A DNA stretch of 64,000 bases, from the NCBI RefSeq assembly GCF_004114955.1, contig NZ_CP030053.1:4712001-4776000 (forward strand). Direction: 5' to 3'. Position 1 is the stretch's first letter; each line of letters opens with the position of its first letter. The notes below the pieces were generated by a model that worked only from the letters and a program-made list of their open reading frames with translations, did not search any database and was not told the DNA's origin. The DNA is from Bradyrhizobium guangzhouense. GTDB taxonomy: Bacteria > Pseudomonadota > Alphaproteobacteria > Rhizobiales > Xanthobacteraceae. Position numbers and translations under genes: made by a program. Shown in pieces: positions 9,063-20,400 of this stretch.

Positions 9063-9695
9063 ATGATCGAGTTCGACGACACCTTCCGCCGGCAATTGCG
9101 CGAGCTGTTCGTGTGGCGCCGCGACGTGCGCCGTTTTCGTAACCAGGCGCTGCCCGACGGCGCCGTGGAGCGGCTGATCGACATCGCCTGCCTGTCGCCG
9201 TCCGTCGGCCTGAGCCAGCCGTGGCGCTTCGTCATCGTCGATGATCCCGAGCGGCGCCGCGCCGTGATCGACGACTTCAAGACGTGCAACGCCGATGCAC
9301 TCAACTGCTATTCGGGCGAGCGCGCCGCGCGCTATGCCACGCTCAAGCTCTCGGGCCTCGAACAGGCACCTTGCCATCTCGCAATCTTCGCCGACAAGGC
9401 CAGCGACATCGGCCACGGCCTCGGCCGCGCCACCATGCCGGAGACCACGGAATATTCCGTGGTCTCGGCGATCACCGCGATGTGGCTCGCCGCGCGCGCC
9501 GAAGGCATCGGGCTCGGCTGGGTCTCCATCCTCAATCCGCAGCGCATCCACAGCGTGCTCGACGTGCCCGTCTCCTGGAAATTCGTCGCCTACCTCTGCA
9601 TTGGCTATCCCGAGGCGGAGTGCGACCAGCCCGAGCTCGAGCGTGCGAAGTGGGAGCATCGGCGGGACGCGAGCGAGTTCACGCTGCGGCGTTAG
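9063..9695 (+). CDS. bluB: 5,6-dimethylbenzimidazole synthase BluB
   Basis: BluB is a flavin-destructase of the nitroreductase fold that cleaves reduced FMN with oxygen to give 5,6-dimethylbenzimidazole, the lower ligand of B12. The 210-residue product begins with FRRQLRELFVWRRDVRRF and has the flavin-binding segments CLSPSVGLSQPWRFV, VVSAITAMWLAARAEGIGLGWVSI and the C-terminal LCIGYPE. Length and motifs match BluB rather than general nitroreductases. It is the third gene of the cobU-cobS-bluB unit, three bases after cobS. Downstream it converges with the TPS transporter gene across 37 bases in which I see no obvious terminator. Confidence 0.94.
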   Translation: MIEFDDTFRRQLRELFVWRRDVRRFRNQALPDGAVERLIDIACLSPSVGLSQPWRFVIVDDPERRRAVIDDFKTCNADALNCYSGERAARYATLKLSGLEQAPCHLAIFADKASDIGHGLGRATMPETTEYSVVSAITAMWLAARAEGIGLGWVSILNPQRIHSVLDVPVSWKFVAYLCIGYPEAECDQPELERAKWEHRRDASEFTLRR

Positions 9696-9732
9696 CCTGG
9701 TCAGCCGCTCTATCCTCCGTCATTGCGAGCGC

Positions 9733-11427
9733 CTACGACTTGCTCTTGTCGGTGACCGCCGCCATAGGCGTCGCGGTCTGCTGCTTCTCGAACATCAGCA
9801 GCGGACGGAAGATGACGCGGCCATAGGCCTCGTAATGGTGCTGGGTCGAAATCGCATTCTTCAGCGGCGTCGCGTAATTGGCCTCGAACGTCATGAACGG
9901 CGCATAGGTCCAGGAAAAGCCGACGCCGGCGGAGGCCATTTCCGTAATGCCGGGAGCCGTCGAATACACCGCGCCCCAGTCGGTGAAGATGTAGGTGTCG
10001 AATCCCCGCAGCCATTGCGACCAATTGTAGTGCAGCTCGGCGTTGAAGTAATAGCCGCTGTCGCCCGACGCCGCGTTGGTCGGATAACCACGCACCGTCG
10101 TCGGGCCGCCGATCGTAAAAATCTGATCGCCCGGCAGCAGCTTTTCCTGGGTGTACTGCCAGCTCGCCAGCACGTTGGTGCTGAAATTGGCGGGGCCGGC
10201 CGCGCTGGTCGCGATCAGCGAGCCGGTATAGGTGTTGAACGTGCGGTTGTTGCCGAGCACGTGGTCCTGCCATTCGATGTAGTTCACGGCTGGCGAGACC
10301 GTGACCGAATAGGTGTTGCCGGAATTGGTCACGGAGACGCCGGCTGTCGCCTTGTCGTAATGGTCGTCGGTCACCGCGACCGTCGAGAAGCGGCTGACCG
10401 TCTTGCCCTCGGTCTCGGCGGCATTGAGCAACACCAGCCAGTTCTGCGTCGCCCAGACCGGCTGGCTGACATTGACCGCAGCCTGGCTCGACCGTCCGGT
10501 GACGTCGAGCGCGACGAATGGCCCCTCGATGATCTTGATCTTGCCTTCGGTATAGCTGACGCCGACACGTCCGCCCCAGGGATTGACCGGGATGCTGTAG
10601 GCGGCGTTGCCGTTGAGGTTGCCGTCGGCGCGAACGCCGTAGAAGGTCAGGCGGTCGTCGACGCCGAACAGGCCGTGGCGCTTGTAGAAGGTGCCGCCCT
10701 CCCAGCGGCCGGTGTTTTCGGAGCCCTGGTTGTCGACGAACAGCTGCCAGGTGTCGACCGGCGGCTCGATCACGGCAAGCTGCAGGTCGGTCAGGCCGAA
10801 GCTCGTTCCTGGCTGGAGCAGCGCCTTGATCTGCACGTCGTTGGTCCGGTTGAACCAGGTCACGTCGCGATTGAGCTTGGGAACGTCGAGGACCTCGCCT
10901 TCCGGTTCCTTAACGCGCTGGAGGATGTAGTCGGTCCGGGTCTGCTGGTTGCCCTCGACGGTGGTCTTCTGCAGCCGGCCTTCGGTCAGCTTGATCTTGA
11001 CGGTCCCGTCCTTGGGATCCTGATCCGGCAGTGTCGCGATGCCGGTCACGATGCCGCGCTCGGTGTAGATGGCGTTGATGTCGGCGACGATCTGCAACAA
11101 TGTCGCAATGTCGACATTCCTGCCGACATATTTCTTCGCGATCGCGTCGAGTTCGGCCGGCGTGATGAATTTGGACGGGTCGAACTCGAGCTTGCGCAGA
11201 CGGAATTTCGGGCCGCCCGGCTTCATCAGCGGCGACTTTTCCCTGGGGCCGCCGACCACGGCGGGACCGTTCAGCTTGGGCGGCGCGCTCTGCTGCTCGA
11301 ACTGGCGGCGTTGCCGGTCGACGTCGTTCTGGATGGCGCCGGGATTGATCGAGGGCACCTGCGCGCGCGCGGCCACGATGCTCGACGCCGCAAGCCCGAT
11401 CCCCAGTGCTGCCCCCAGAATCCGCAT
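9733..11427 (-). CDS. TpsB-type outer-membrane transporter (ShlB/FhaC/HecB family)
   Basis: This is the partner transporter of the giant adhesin encoded directly upstream. The 564-residue product has a signal peptide (MRILGAALGIGLAASSIVAARAQ). A proline-rich linker follows, then POTRA-like domains at about residues 70-220 (FRLRKLEFDPSKFITPAELDAI; ATLPDQDPKDGTVKIKLTEGRL) and a 16-strand-type barrel. It carries the conserved VRGY motif of the inserted loop (TTVRGYPTNAASGDSGYYFNAEL) and ends in a barrel-like strand region. The ATG at 11427 lies 8 bases after the adhesin stop; an upstream in-frame start at 11451 would overlap the adhesin. By family knowledge it recognises the adhesin's N-terminal TPS domain and exports it across the outer membrane. 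Confidence 0.92.
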   Translation of the reverse strand: MRILGAALGIGLAASSIVAARAQVPSINPGAIQNDVDRQRRQFEQQSAPPKLNGPAVVGGPREKSPLMKPGGPKFRLRKLEFDPSKFITPAELDAIAKKYVGRNVDIATLLQIVADINAIYTERGIVTGIATLPDQDPKDGTVKIKLTEGRLQKTTVEGNQQTRTDYILQRVKEPEGEVLDVPKLNRDVTWFNRTNDVQIKALLQPGTSFGLTDLQLAVIEPPVDTWQLFVDNQGSENTGRWEGGTFYKRHGLFGVDDRLTFYGVRADGNLNGNAAYSIPVNPWGGRVGVSYTEGKIKIIEGPFVALDVTGRSSQAAVNVSQPVWATQNWLVLLNAAETEGKTVSRFSTVAVTDDHYDKATAGVSVTNSGNTYSVTVSPAVNYIEWQDHVLGNNRTFNTYTGSLIATSAAGPANFSTNVLASWQYTQEKLLPGDQIFTIGGPTTVRGYPTNAASGDSGYYFNAELHYNWSQWLRGFDTYIFTDWGAVYSTAPGITEMASAGVGFSWTYAPFMTFEANYATPLKNAISTQHHYEAYGRVIFRPLLMFEKQQTATPMAAVTDKSKS

Positions 11428-11434
11428 CTCGGAC

Positions 11435-14400
11435 CTACCACGCCTCCGCAAGGCGGCTCGTGGCCGGCTTGGTCATGACGCCAGCATCTTTCCAACCCGG
11501 GCGTCCCGCGCGCTGCCCGTGGCGGCGCAGCTTGCGCATATCGCTGAGCCCTTCGATGTTCACCGCGGGACCGGATCCGATGGTCTCGACCGCACGCGGC
11601 GACAACAATGCGTCCAGCCGTGCCTGGCCCGAGAGACCAAGCTGGTAGAACGTTCCCACGCTCTTCTGCGCCAGCCACGTGTCGATGCTCTCGTCGCCTT
11701 CGCCATCGACGGCGACGTTACGCATCATGCTGGCGCCGGTGTAGTCGCTGCAGCAGGTGTGGGTCGCCCCGTAGTTGATGACGGTCGCGGACATGTCGCC
11801 GGTGTAGAACACCACATAGGCGTTGCTGACATTGGCGTTTGCGACCTGGCTCATCGTGAAGACGCCGCCGGGCTGGTAGAGCTGAAGCGACGGCCAGTTG
11901 GTCGGCGCCGGCGACCGGTTGTTCAGCAGCACCTGCTCGGTCACCGTGGTGAGGATGAGTTGACCCGGCACATAGCCGTTCAGGATCGACACCGCGCGCG
12001 CATCGGTCAGGAAATTGGCATCCACCACGTTGAACCGGTTGACCACGATGGTATCCGGATCGAGCGAGATGTTGGCCGAAATCGCCGTCCCGCCGTTGTA
12101 GCCGGTCACGTTCATGATCAGCGGAACCGGCGGCGTCGAGCGGATCTGCTCGCCCTTGACGTTGATGGTGTTGGCGGCGAGGTCGAGCTCCCTGAGCACG
12201 CTGACGAAGCCGATCGTCAGGTCGCCCCGTGAAGACAGCTTGATCGTGCTGCCCCTGATACGGTCCAGCGCAATCGGGCCGGCCGTATCGAAATGGGTAT
12301 CGCCGTTGGCGGAGATCGATCCACCGCGGAGCGCGCCGGTGTCGGACGTGAGGTTGATGTCGCCGGCATCTCCAGGGATTCCGGTGGTGGTGAGCTGGTT
12401 GAAAGCGATGTCGGTCACGGCGTGCAGCGTCTGCGTGCCACCGCTGACGGCCGTTCCGAGATTGATGCCGCCCGTCGTCGCGGCGATGCCGAGCGAACCG
12501 CCGACATTGAGGTTGTCCCAGCGGACCAGACTGCCGCGCAGGACCGCGTCGCCCGTGGCCGTGGTGAGATTGTGCCCGGTGTTGGACAAGGCCGCGATCA
12601 GCGTTGCCGAGCCATTGGCGGCCACCGAGCCTTGCGTCACGGCACCACCGGTCGGGACCGTCTGCGCCAGGATGAAGCCGTTGTCGGCGGTGACGTTGAT
12701 GCTGCCGGCGTCGCCGGTGATGCCGGTGGCGGTCAGCGCGTTGAACGTCACGTTGTCACGGGCGTGGATGGACTGCGTGCCGCCGCTCCGCGCGGTCTGC
12801 AAGGTGATGCTGCCCTGGCTCGCTGCCGCACCGAGCGTTGTACCGACGTCGAGCGTGTTCCAGTTGATCGGCCCGCCTGAGGTCAACAGGCCCGAACCGG
12901 TCGCGGCTGCGAGCGTGTTGCCCGTGATGGTCGTGCCGGCAACCAGCGCCGCCGAGCCATGGGCAGAGACCGAGCCCTGCATCGTCACGCCGCCGGATGT
13001 CACGGTCTGCGCCAGGATGAAGCCGTTGTCGGCGGTGACGTTGATGCTGCCGGCGTCGCCGGTGATGCCGGTGGCGGTCAACACGTTGAACGTCACGTTG
13101 TCACGGGCGTGGATGGACTGCGTGCCGCCGCTCCGCGCGGTCTGCAAGGTGATGCTGCCCTGGCTCGTCGCGCCGAGCGTCGTGCCGACACTGAGCGTAT
13201 TCCAGTTGATCGGGCCGCCGGCGGTCAGGAGGCCCGAACCGGTCGTGGCTGCAAGCGTATTGCCCGTGATGGTGGTGCCGGCGACAAGCGCCGCCGAGCC
13301 ATGGGCCGCGACCGAGCCCTGCGTCGTCACGCCGCCCGACGTCACCGTCTGCGCCAGGATGAAGCCGTCGTCGGCGGTGATGCTGATGTTGCCGGCGTCG
13401 CCGGTGATGCCGGTGGCGGTCAGCGCGTTGAACGTCACGGCGTCATGGGCGTGGATGGTTTGCGTGCCGCCGCTCTGTGCGGTCTGCAAGGTGATGCTGC
13501 CCTGGCCCGCTGTCGCACCGAGCGTCGTGCCGACATTGAGCATGTTCCAGTTGATCGGACCGCCGGCGGTCAACAGGCCCGAGCCGGTCGTGGCTGCAAG
13601 CGTGTTGCCCGTGATGGTCGTGCCGGCAACGAGCGCCGCCGAGCCGTTGGCCGCGACCAAGCCCTGCGTCGTCACGCCGCCCGACGTCACCGTCTGCGCC
13701 AGGATGAAGCCGTGGTCGGCGGCGACGTTGACGTTGCCCGCATCGCCGGTGATGCCGGTCGCGGTCAGGCTGTTGAAGCTGACATTCTGGTTGGCACGGA
13801 TCGTCTGCGCGCCGCCGCTGCTCGCCGACGCCAGCGTGATGCTGTCACCCGTCGAGGTCACAGCCAGCGTCGTTGCGGCCGTCAGCGAGGTCCAATCGAC
13901 CAGGCCGCCGCCCGTGATCGAGCCCGAACCGGTGGTGGCCGTCAGCAGCCTGCCGGTGTTGGTGGTTGCCGCGGCCAGCGAAGCCGAGCCGTTGGCCGCC
14001 ACCGAGCCCAGCGTTGCCATGCCGTTCACAGACACCGACTGCCCCAGCACGAAGCCGTTGCTGGCGACGATCATGATATTGCCGACGTCGCCGGTGATGC
14101 CGGTCGCAGTCAGGCCGTTGAAGCTGACATTCTGGCTGGCCCGGATCGCCTGCGAGCCGCCGCTGCTGGCGGTCGCCAGCGTGATGCTGCCGGCGGTCGA
14201 AGTCACGCCCAGCGTCGTTGCGGTCGTCAGCGAAGTCCAATCGATCAGGCCGCCGCCCGTGATCGAGCCCGAGCCGGTGACGGCCGTCAGCACCCTGCCG
14301 TTACTGGTCGTCCCTGACGTCAGCGAGGCCGAGCCGTTGGCCGCCACCGAGCCCAGCGTTGCCATGCCGTTCACAGACACCGCCTGCGCCAGCACGAAGC

Positions 14401-17400
14401 CGTTGCTGGCGACGATCGTGATGTTGCCGGCGTCGCCGGTGATGCCGGTCGCGGTCAGGCTGTTGAAGGTGACGTTCTGGCTGCCCCGGATCGCCTGCGA
14501 GCCGCCGCTGCTGGCCGACGCCAGCGTGATGCTGTCAGTGGTCGAGGTGATGCCGAGCCCAGCCGCCGCGTCGAGCGTCCCGCCGTTCACTGCGGCGTAG
14601 GCGGTCAGCCCGATGGCTCCAGCCGTGGTGCCAAGCTGCGTGAAGCGAAGGGCGCCGGCGCTGTCGACCGTCATGTCGCCGCTGCTCGTAGCGGTTCCAA
14701 TGACGACGTCGCCCGTATGCGTCAGCGTTTTGGCCGTGATGGTGCCGCTCGCGCCGGAGGCCGTGCCCGCCAGGACGCTGTCGAGCGTCAGCTCGCCGCT
14801 CGAGACGATGTCAACCGACCCGTGGATCGCCGACAGCTGGACCGCGTCGAGATCGGCAACCGAGCTCAGATAGATGCCTGCGGTGCCGGCGGTCGCCGTC
14901 AGCAGCGGCGCGTCGACGCTGAGCCTCTGGGTCGAGGTACCCACGCTGTTTGCAGCGAGCGACACTTCGGCGTTCGCCGCCGTTGCAGTGAAGTTGATGT
15001 GGCCATCTCCGTTCGCCCTGATGGTGCCGCCGGTGCTGTTGACCGTGATGACGGTCGCGGCCGAGGACGGGCTGGCGGTCGAGATCAGCTGGCCGAGCAC
15101 GATATCGCCGGGCGCAGTCAGACTGATCGATTGCCCTGTCAGGATCGAGGCATTCGCACTCATCGTGATCGATCCGCCGACCGCGGTCGATCCGGTCAGG
15201 CACGGACCGGAGCAGACCGTGACCGATCCCTGCGACGAGCCCGCGGCGCCGGCGAAGGAGATGCCGGCATCGCTGATCAGCGTCAGTCCGCTCGCGGCCG
15301 TCAGGTTGCCGACATTGAGCGACACCGGATTCTGCGTCGCCAGCGTCGGGCTGTAGAAGAAGCCGGATCCTGCAATCGTGCCGCTCAACAGGCCGGTGGC
15401 GCCGACCTGAACCGTGAACGGCGTGTTCTGCGTGCCGACATCGCCCGATGCATTGAGGATGATGTTGTCGGCGGCCATCGTGACGCCAGCCAGATAGCTG
15501 TCGATATTGCCGCTGGTCGCGGTCAGCGAGACGGTGTTCGTGGCAAACACCTTGCCGAAGATGGCATCGCCGCCGGTTGCGGTCAGATAGGCGTCAGTGC
15601 CGGCCTGCGCCGAAACCAGCTTGCCGTTGATATGATAGGTGAACGCATTGGCAGCCGAACCGATCGCGTTCGTGGCGGCCATCGTCAGGTTGCCGATCGC
15701 GCCGTTGGCGGGGTTGATCACGACCTGGTTGGCATAGAGCGACCCGCCGGATGAATTCGTCGCCGCCAGAATGCTCTGCGGCGCCAGCAGGGTGACATCG
15801 CCGCCCGCGGTGATCTGACCGATCGTCAGGCTCGCAACCGGATGTCCCTCACTCGCGGCCGCCTGGACGTACAGCGCAGTGCCGGCGGTCGCGTTGAAGG
15901 TGCCGCCGGCATTGACGTAGAGCGGCGCCGTCTGCGCCAGCTCGACGGAGTTCAGGTCATTGACCGTCACGCCGTTCGGCAGATTGCCGAGCGTCAGGCC
16001 GCTGAGCGTGTTTCCGTTGACGGTGACGCCGGCCGGGAGATGGGCGAGGTCGATGCCGGCCAGGACCTGGTTGCTGACCGTCGCGCTGAACGTGATCGAG
16101 CCCGGCGTGGTCGCAACCGACAGCGCGGCCTGCTGTGTCGTCGTGATCGTGCCGTCCTTCAGGTCGGTCAGGCCGATCGAGACGCTCGGCGCGGTGCTGC
16201 CGACGCTGTTGCCGGCATTCAGCGTGACGTTACGGCCGGCAACGCTGGCCGTGACATTGGTGCCCACGGTCCCTGCCGAGGGCAGCAACGCGGCATTGCT
16301 CAGCGTGGAGACGATCTGTCCCGTCGAGTAGACGGAGTTGGCCACCAGGCTGAGGATGCCGGCGCTCACCTGCGGCGTGCCGTTGGCCGTGAGCGCCTGG
16401 TACTGCGAATTGCCGTAGGCCTGGATCGTCGTCACGTTCGCCTGGTACTGCGTGCTGGCGTAGTTCTGGATGGTCTGGACGAGGCCCTGGTACTGGGTGT
16501 TGCCGTAAGTGCTGATCGACGTTGCGTAGGACTGGTACTGGGTCGCGGCGTAGCCCTGGATCGACGCCAGGTCGCTCACATAGGACTGCGCTGCGAAGGC
16601 CTGTACCTGCGCATTGGTCGGATTGTTACCCAGGAAGGCTGCGGCGGCGGCCGCAACGTTGGTGATGCCGGCCGCAGTCAGGGTCAGCATGCCGTTCTGG
16701 ATCGTGCTGTTGCCGGCGCCCACGATCGCCTGGAACGCCAGATAGGACTGATTCAGGATCGACGAGGCCGACGCCGGGTTCGAATAATAGTTTTGCAGGG
16801 CGGCCTGGCTGAGCGTCAGCGTTCCGTTCTGCACCGCGCCCTGCCCGAGCATCGCGGTGAAGCTGTTGTAATCCGCGGTCGAGATCGTGCCGTAGCCGTT
16901 GTTGCCGCCGAACGGGCTGTTGGTCGAGCCCGAATGCGCCTGCTGCGCCCAGTCGGCCAGAACCGCATTGGTGATCGGCGCCGGCGCGGAGCAATTATTG
17001 TACTGGCAAGTGCCGCTGAAATCGAAGCTGGTGCGGTATGTGCCGCTCGGCAGGTCGACCACGATGTTGAGGTTGTTCGTGGCGTAGGTCAGCACCTCCT
17101 GCTGCAGCGGCTGGTACTGGCCGTTGGCATAGGACGAGAACGTGCTGCCGTAGCTCTGATACTGCGAATTGGCGTAAGTCTTGATGGTCGTCGCGAAGCC
17201 CTGGTACTGGCTGTTGGCATAGGCCTGAACCTGCGCCGCGGTCGGAGCCGTGGTGCCCAGATGCAGCGCCGCAGCCGTCGCCGCCGAGAATTGCGCGATG
17301 CCGGCGGCGGACAGCGTCAGCACGCCGTTGACGACCTCGCCATTGGCGCTCGCGGTCAGCCCCTGGAATGTCAGGTAGTTCGCGGCCGTCAGCGCCGCCG

Positions 17401-20400
17401 CCGCATAATAGGACACGCCGGGATCGCTGAGGACGAAGCTCGAGGTCGCGACCCCGTTCACCGTCGTGGTCTGGACCGCGCCGCTCGCCAGAAGCTGCTG
17501 CAAGGGATTGCTGCCCAGCGCCGTCGATGCATTGGCCAGGATGCCCGCGGTGTTGAACTGGAACAACCCGGACGCCGCGCTGCCGCCGGTCGCGAGCGTC
17601 TGAAGGTTCTGCAAGACGGTCGCCGAACTCAGCACGAACTGGCCGCCTTGCAGCGCGCCCGTGCTCAGCAGCGAGGTGAAGGCGGTCGCGAGCGGCGCCG
17701 AGAGCACCTGCGCGGACACCGGCGCGAGACCGGCCGCGTTCAGCGTCAGCACGCCATTGGCGACCGTGCCGTTGGCGGTGAGCGTCTGATAGTTCTGCAA
17801 GTCAGTGCCTGAGAGCGCCTGGCTGGCATATTGCGCCACCTGCGCATCGGTGGCGGCAGTCTGCCCCGGGGCGAGGATCGGGCCCGAACAGCCGCCAAGG
17901 CCATGGCATCCCCCCTGCCGGTCCTGCTCCTGCAGGTACAGGAAGACCTTGTTGGCCAGATCCGTGTACTGCGTCTGGGCGCCGGAGCTGATCGACTGGG
18001 CATAGGACTGGTAGATCGGGTTGGCGCTGCTGAACAGCGAGTTCTGGTACTGCTGGTTGGCGTAGGTCTGCACCTGCAGCGCGGTCGGGCTCGCGATGCC
18101 CAGCGCTGCCGCAGCGATCGACGTGTAGGCCGAGAGGCCGCTGCCCGACAGCGTGAACACACCGTTGACCACCGAGCCGTTGGCCATCAACTGCTGGAAC
18201 GAAGTGTAGGCGGCGGTCACGCCAGCCTGCGCATTGGCGAAAACGCCGGCGCTGCTGAAGACGAAGTTGCCGCTCTGCAACGAACCGTTGGAGGTGAGGT
18301 TGACGTAGGACTGGTAGTTCGGCGTCAGCTGGGCCTGCGCCATGCCGTTCAAGCCTGCCGGCGACAGGGACAGTACGCCGTTCGTCAGCGTGCCGGAGGC
18401 CAGCAGCGCGTTGTAGGCACCGTAGTTGGCGGCGCTCAGCCCGGTCTGGGCATAGGACGCCACGTTGTTGAGCACGAAGGTGCCGTTTTGGATCTGCCCG
18501 AGCGCCGTCAGGCTGGCGAACGCGGTCCTGTCAGCGTCTGGAAGCAAGGTCGAATAGAACTGCAGGAACTGCATCGCATTGGCGGGGGTGTATGTCGCCG
18601 TCGGTCCGAGCAGATCGGTGATCGCGATCGGGCTGCTGCCGGCGTAGTACTGATTGTAGACCGCCAGCAATTCGGCGGCGAAGTTGCGGTACGCCGTGCT
18701 CGCCGCGGTCGAGATCGACGTCAGGTAGCCCTGATACTGCACGTTGGCCGCGCCGTTGATGTTCGCCGCATAGGATTGGTACAGCGCGTTGGCAAAGGCC
18801 TGCACCTGTGCGTCGGTCGGGTTCGGATTTTGTGTCGTCGCCGCCGCCTGACGGAAGGCCGCGATGCCTGCGGCCGTCAGCGTCCAGACCCCGTTCACCA
18901 GCGAGCCGTTGCTATAGAGCGTCTCGAAGTTCTGGTAGTCCTGCGTCAACGCCGTCTGGGCCAGCGAGGAGACACCGCCGGCAGTGAGTTGGAACGTGCC
19001 GCCGCTCAAGCTGCCGTTGCTGAGCAGATTGGCGAACTGAGTATAGTTGGTGCTCGACAGCGCGCTCTTGGCGTAGCTCAGGATGCCGCTATTGGTCAGC
19101 ACGAAGGTGCCGTTCTGCAACGAGCCGCTGGCGCTCAGCAGAGAGAACGCGACCGCAGGCGTGGCATTGAAGGTCGTGGCCGTCTGCAGCGGCTGGTACA
19201 GGCCGGTGGCGTAGGTCTGGATGGTGCCCGCATAACCCTGATACTGGCCGTTGGCGTAAGTCTGGATGGTCTGTGCGATGGTCTGGTACTTGGCGCTGGC
19301 GTAGGCCTGGACCGTCTGCGCGTAGCCCTGGTACTGGCCATTGGCGTAGGTCTGGATGTTCTGCGCGTAAGCCTGGTACTGCGCGTTCGCATAGGCCTGA
19401 ACCTGCGCCTGCGACGGCGAGGCAATGTGCAGCGCCGCGGCTGCGGCCGCAGTGAAGAAGGTGACGCCGGCCGAGGTCAGCGTGAGTACGCCGTTGCTGA
19501 CGGATCCGTTGGCGGCCGAGGTCAGGTTCTGGAACGCGGTATAGCCGGAAGACGTCGATCCGAGCGCGGCCGAGGCGTAAGCCGAGAGGCCGGCTGCGGT
19601 CAGCACGAGGGTGTTGCCGCTGAGAGTGGCATTGGTGCTGGAAGTCAGCGCCTGGAACGCGGTGTAGGCCGTCGACCCCAGCGCCGCCGAGGCGTTCGCC
19701 GCAACGCCGGCCGCGGTCAGGGTGAGAACGCCGGCGGTGCTGACGGTCGAGCCGTTCGCGGTCAGGGTCTGGAACGTCGTGTAATTGGCGGAGCCCGATC
19801 CGAGCGCGGACGACGCATAATACGCAACGCCGGCCGCCGTCAGCGTGAGAACGCCGTTGTTGACCGAAGAGTTCTGCGCGGACGTCAGGGTCCGGAACAG
19901 GCCGTATTGCGTCGACGTCAACCCGGCGGACGCGTAGTTCGCGACGGCGGCATCGGCGATCGCACCGGTGCCCAGCGTGAACACGCCATTGACGACGCTG
20001 CCATAGGTGTTGAGCGTCAGCAGTGCCGACGAATTCGCCGCATAGTTTGCGACCTGCGAATTGGTCTTCCAGTTCGACCCGTAAGCCTGTCCGAACACGG
20101 TGGCCATCGGCAGGTACAGTGTCGGCGCGTAGGCCTGAATGGTGGTCTTGAAGCCCTGATAGACCGTATTGGCGTAGGTTTGCGTGGTCTGCGCATAGCC
20201 CTGGTATTGGCCATTGGCGTAGGCCTGGATGCTCTGCGCGTAGGCCTGGTATTGCGCATTGGCATAGGCCTGCACCTGCCCCGCCGTCGGCGAGGCAACA
20301 TTCAGCGCCGCGGCCGCAGCTGCGGTGAAGAAGGCAATGCCGGTCGCGTTCAGCGTGAGCACGCCGCCGCTGACGGATCCGTTCGTGGCCGAGGTCAGGT

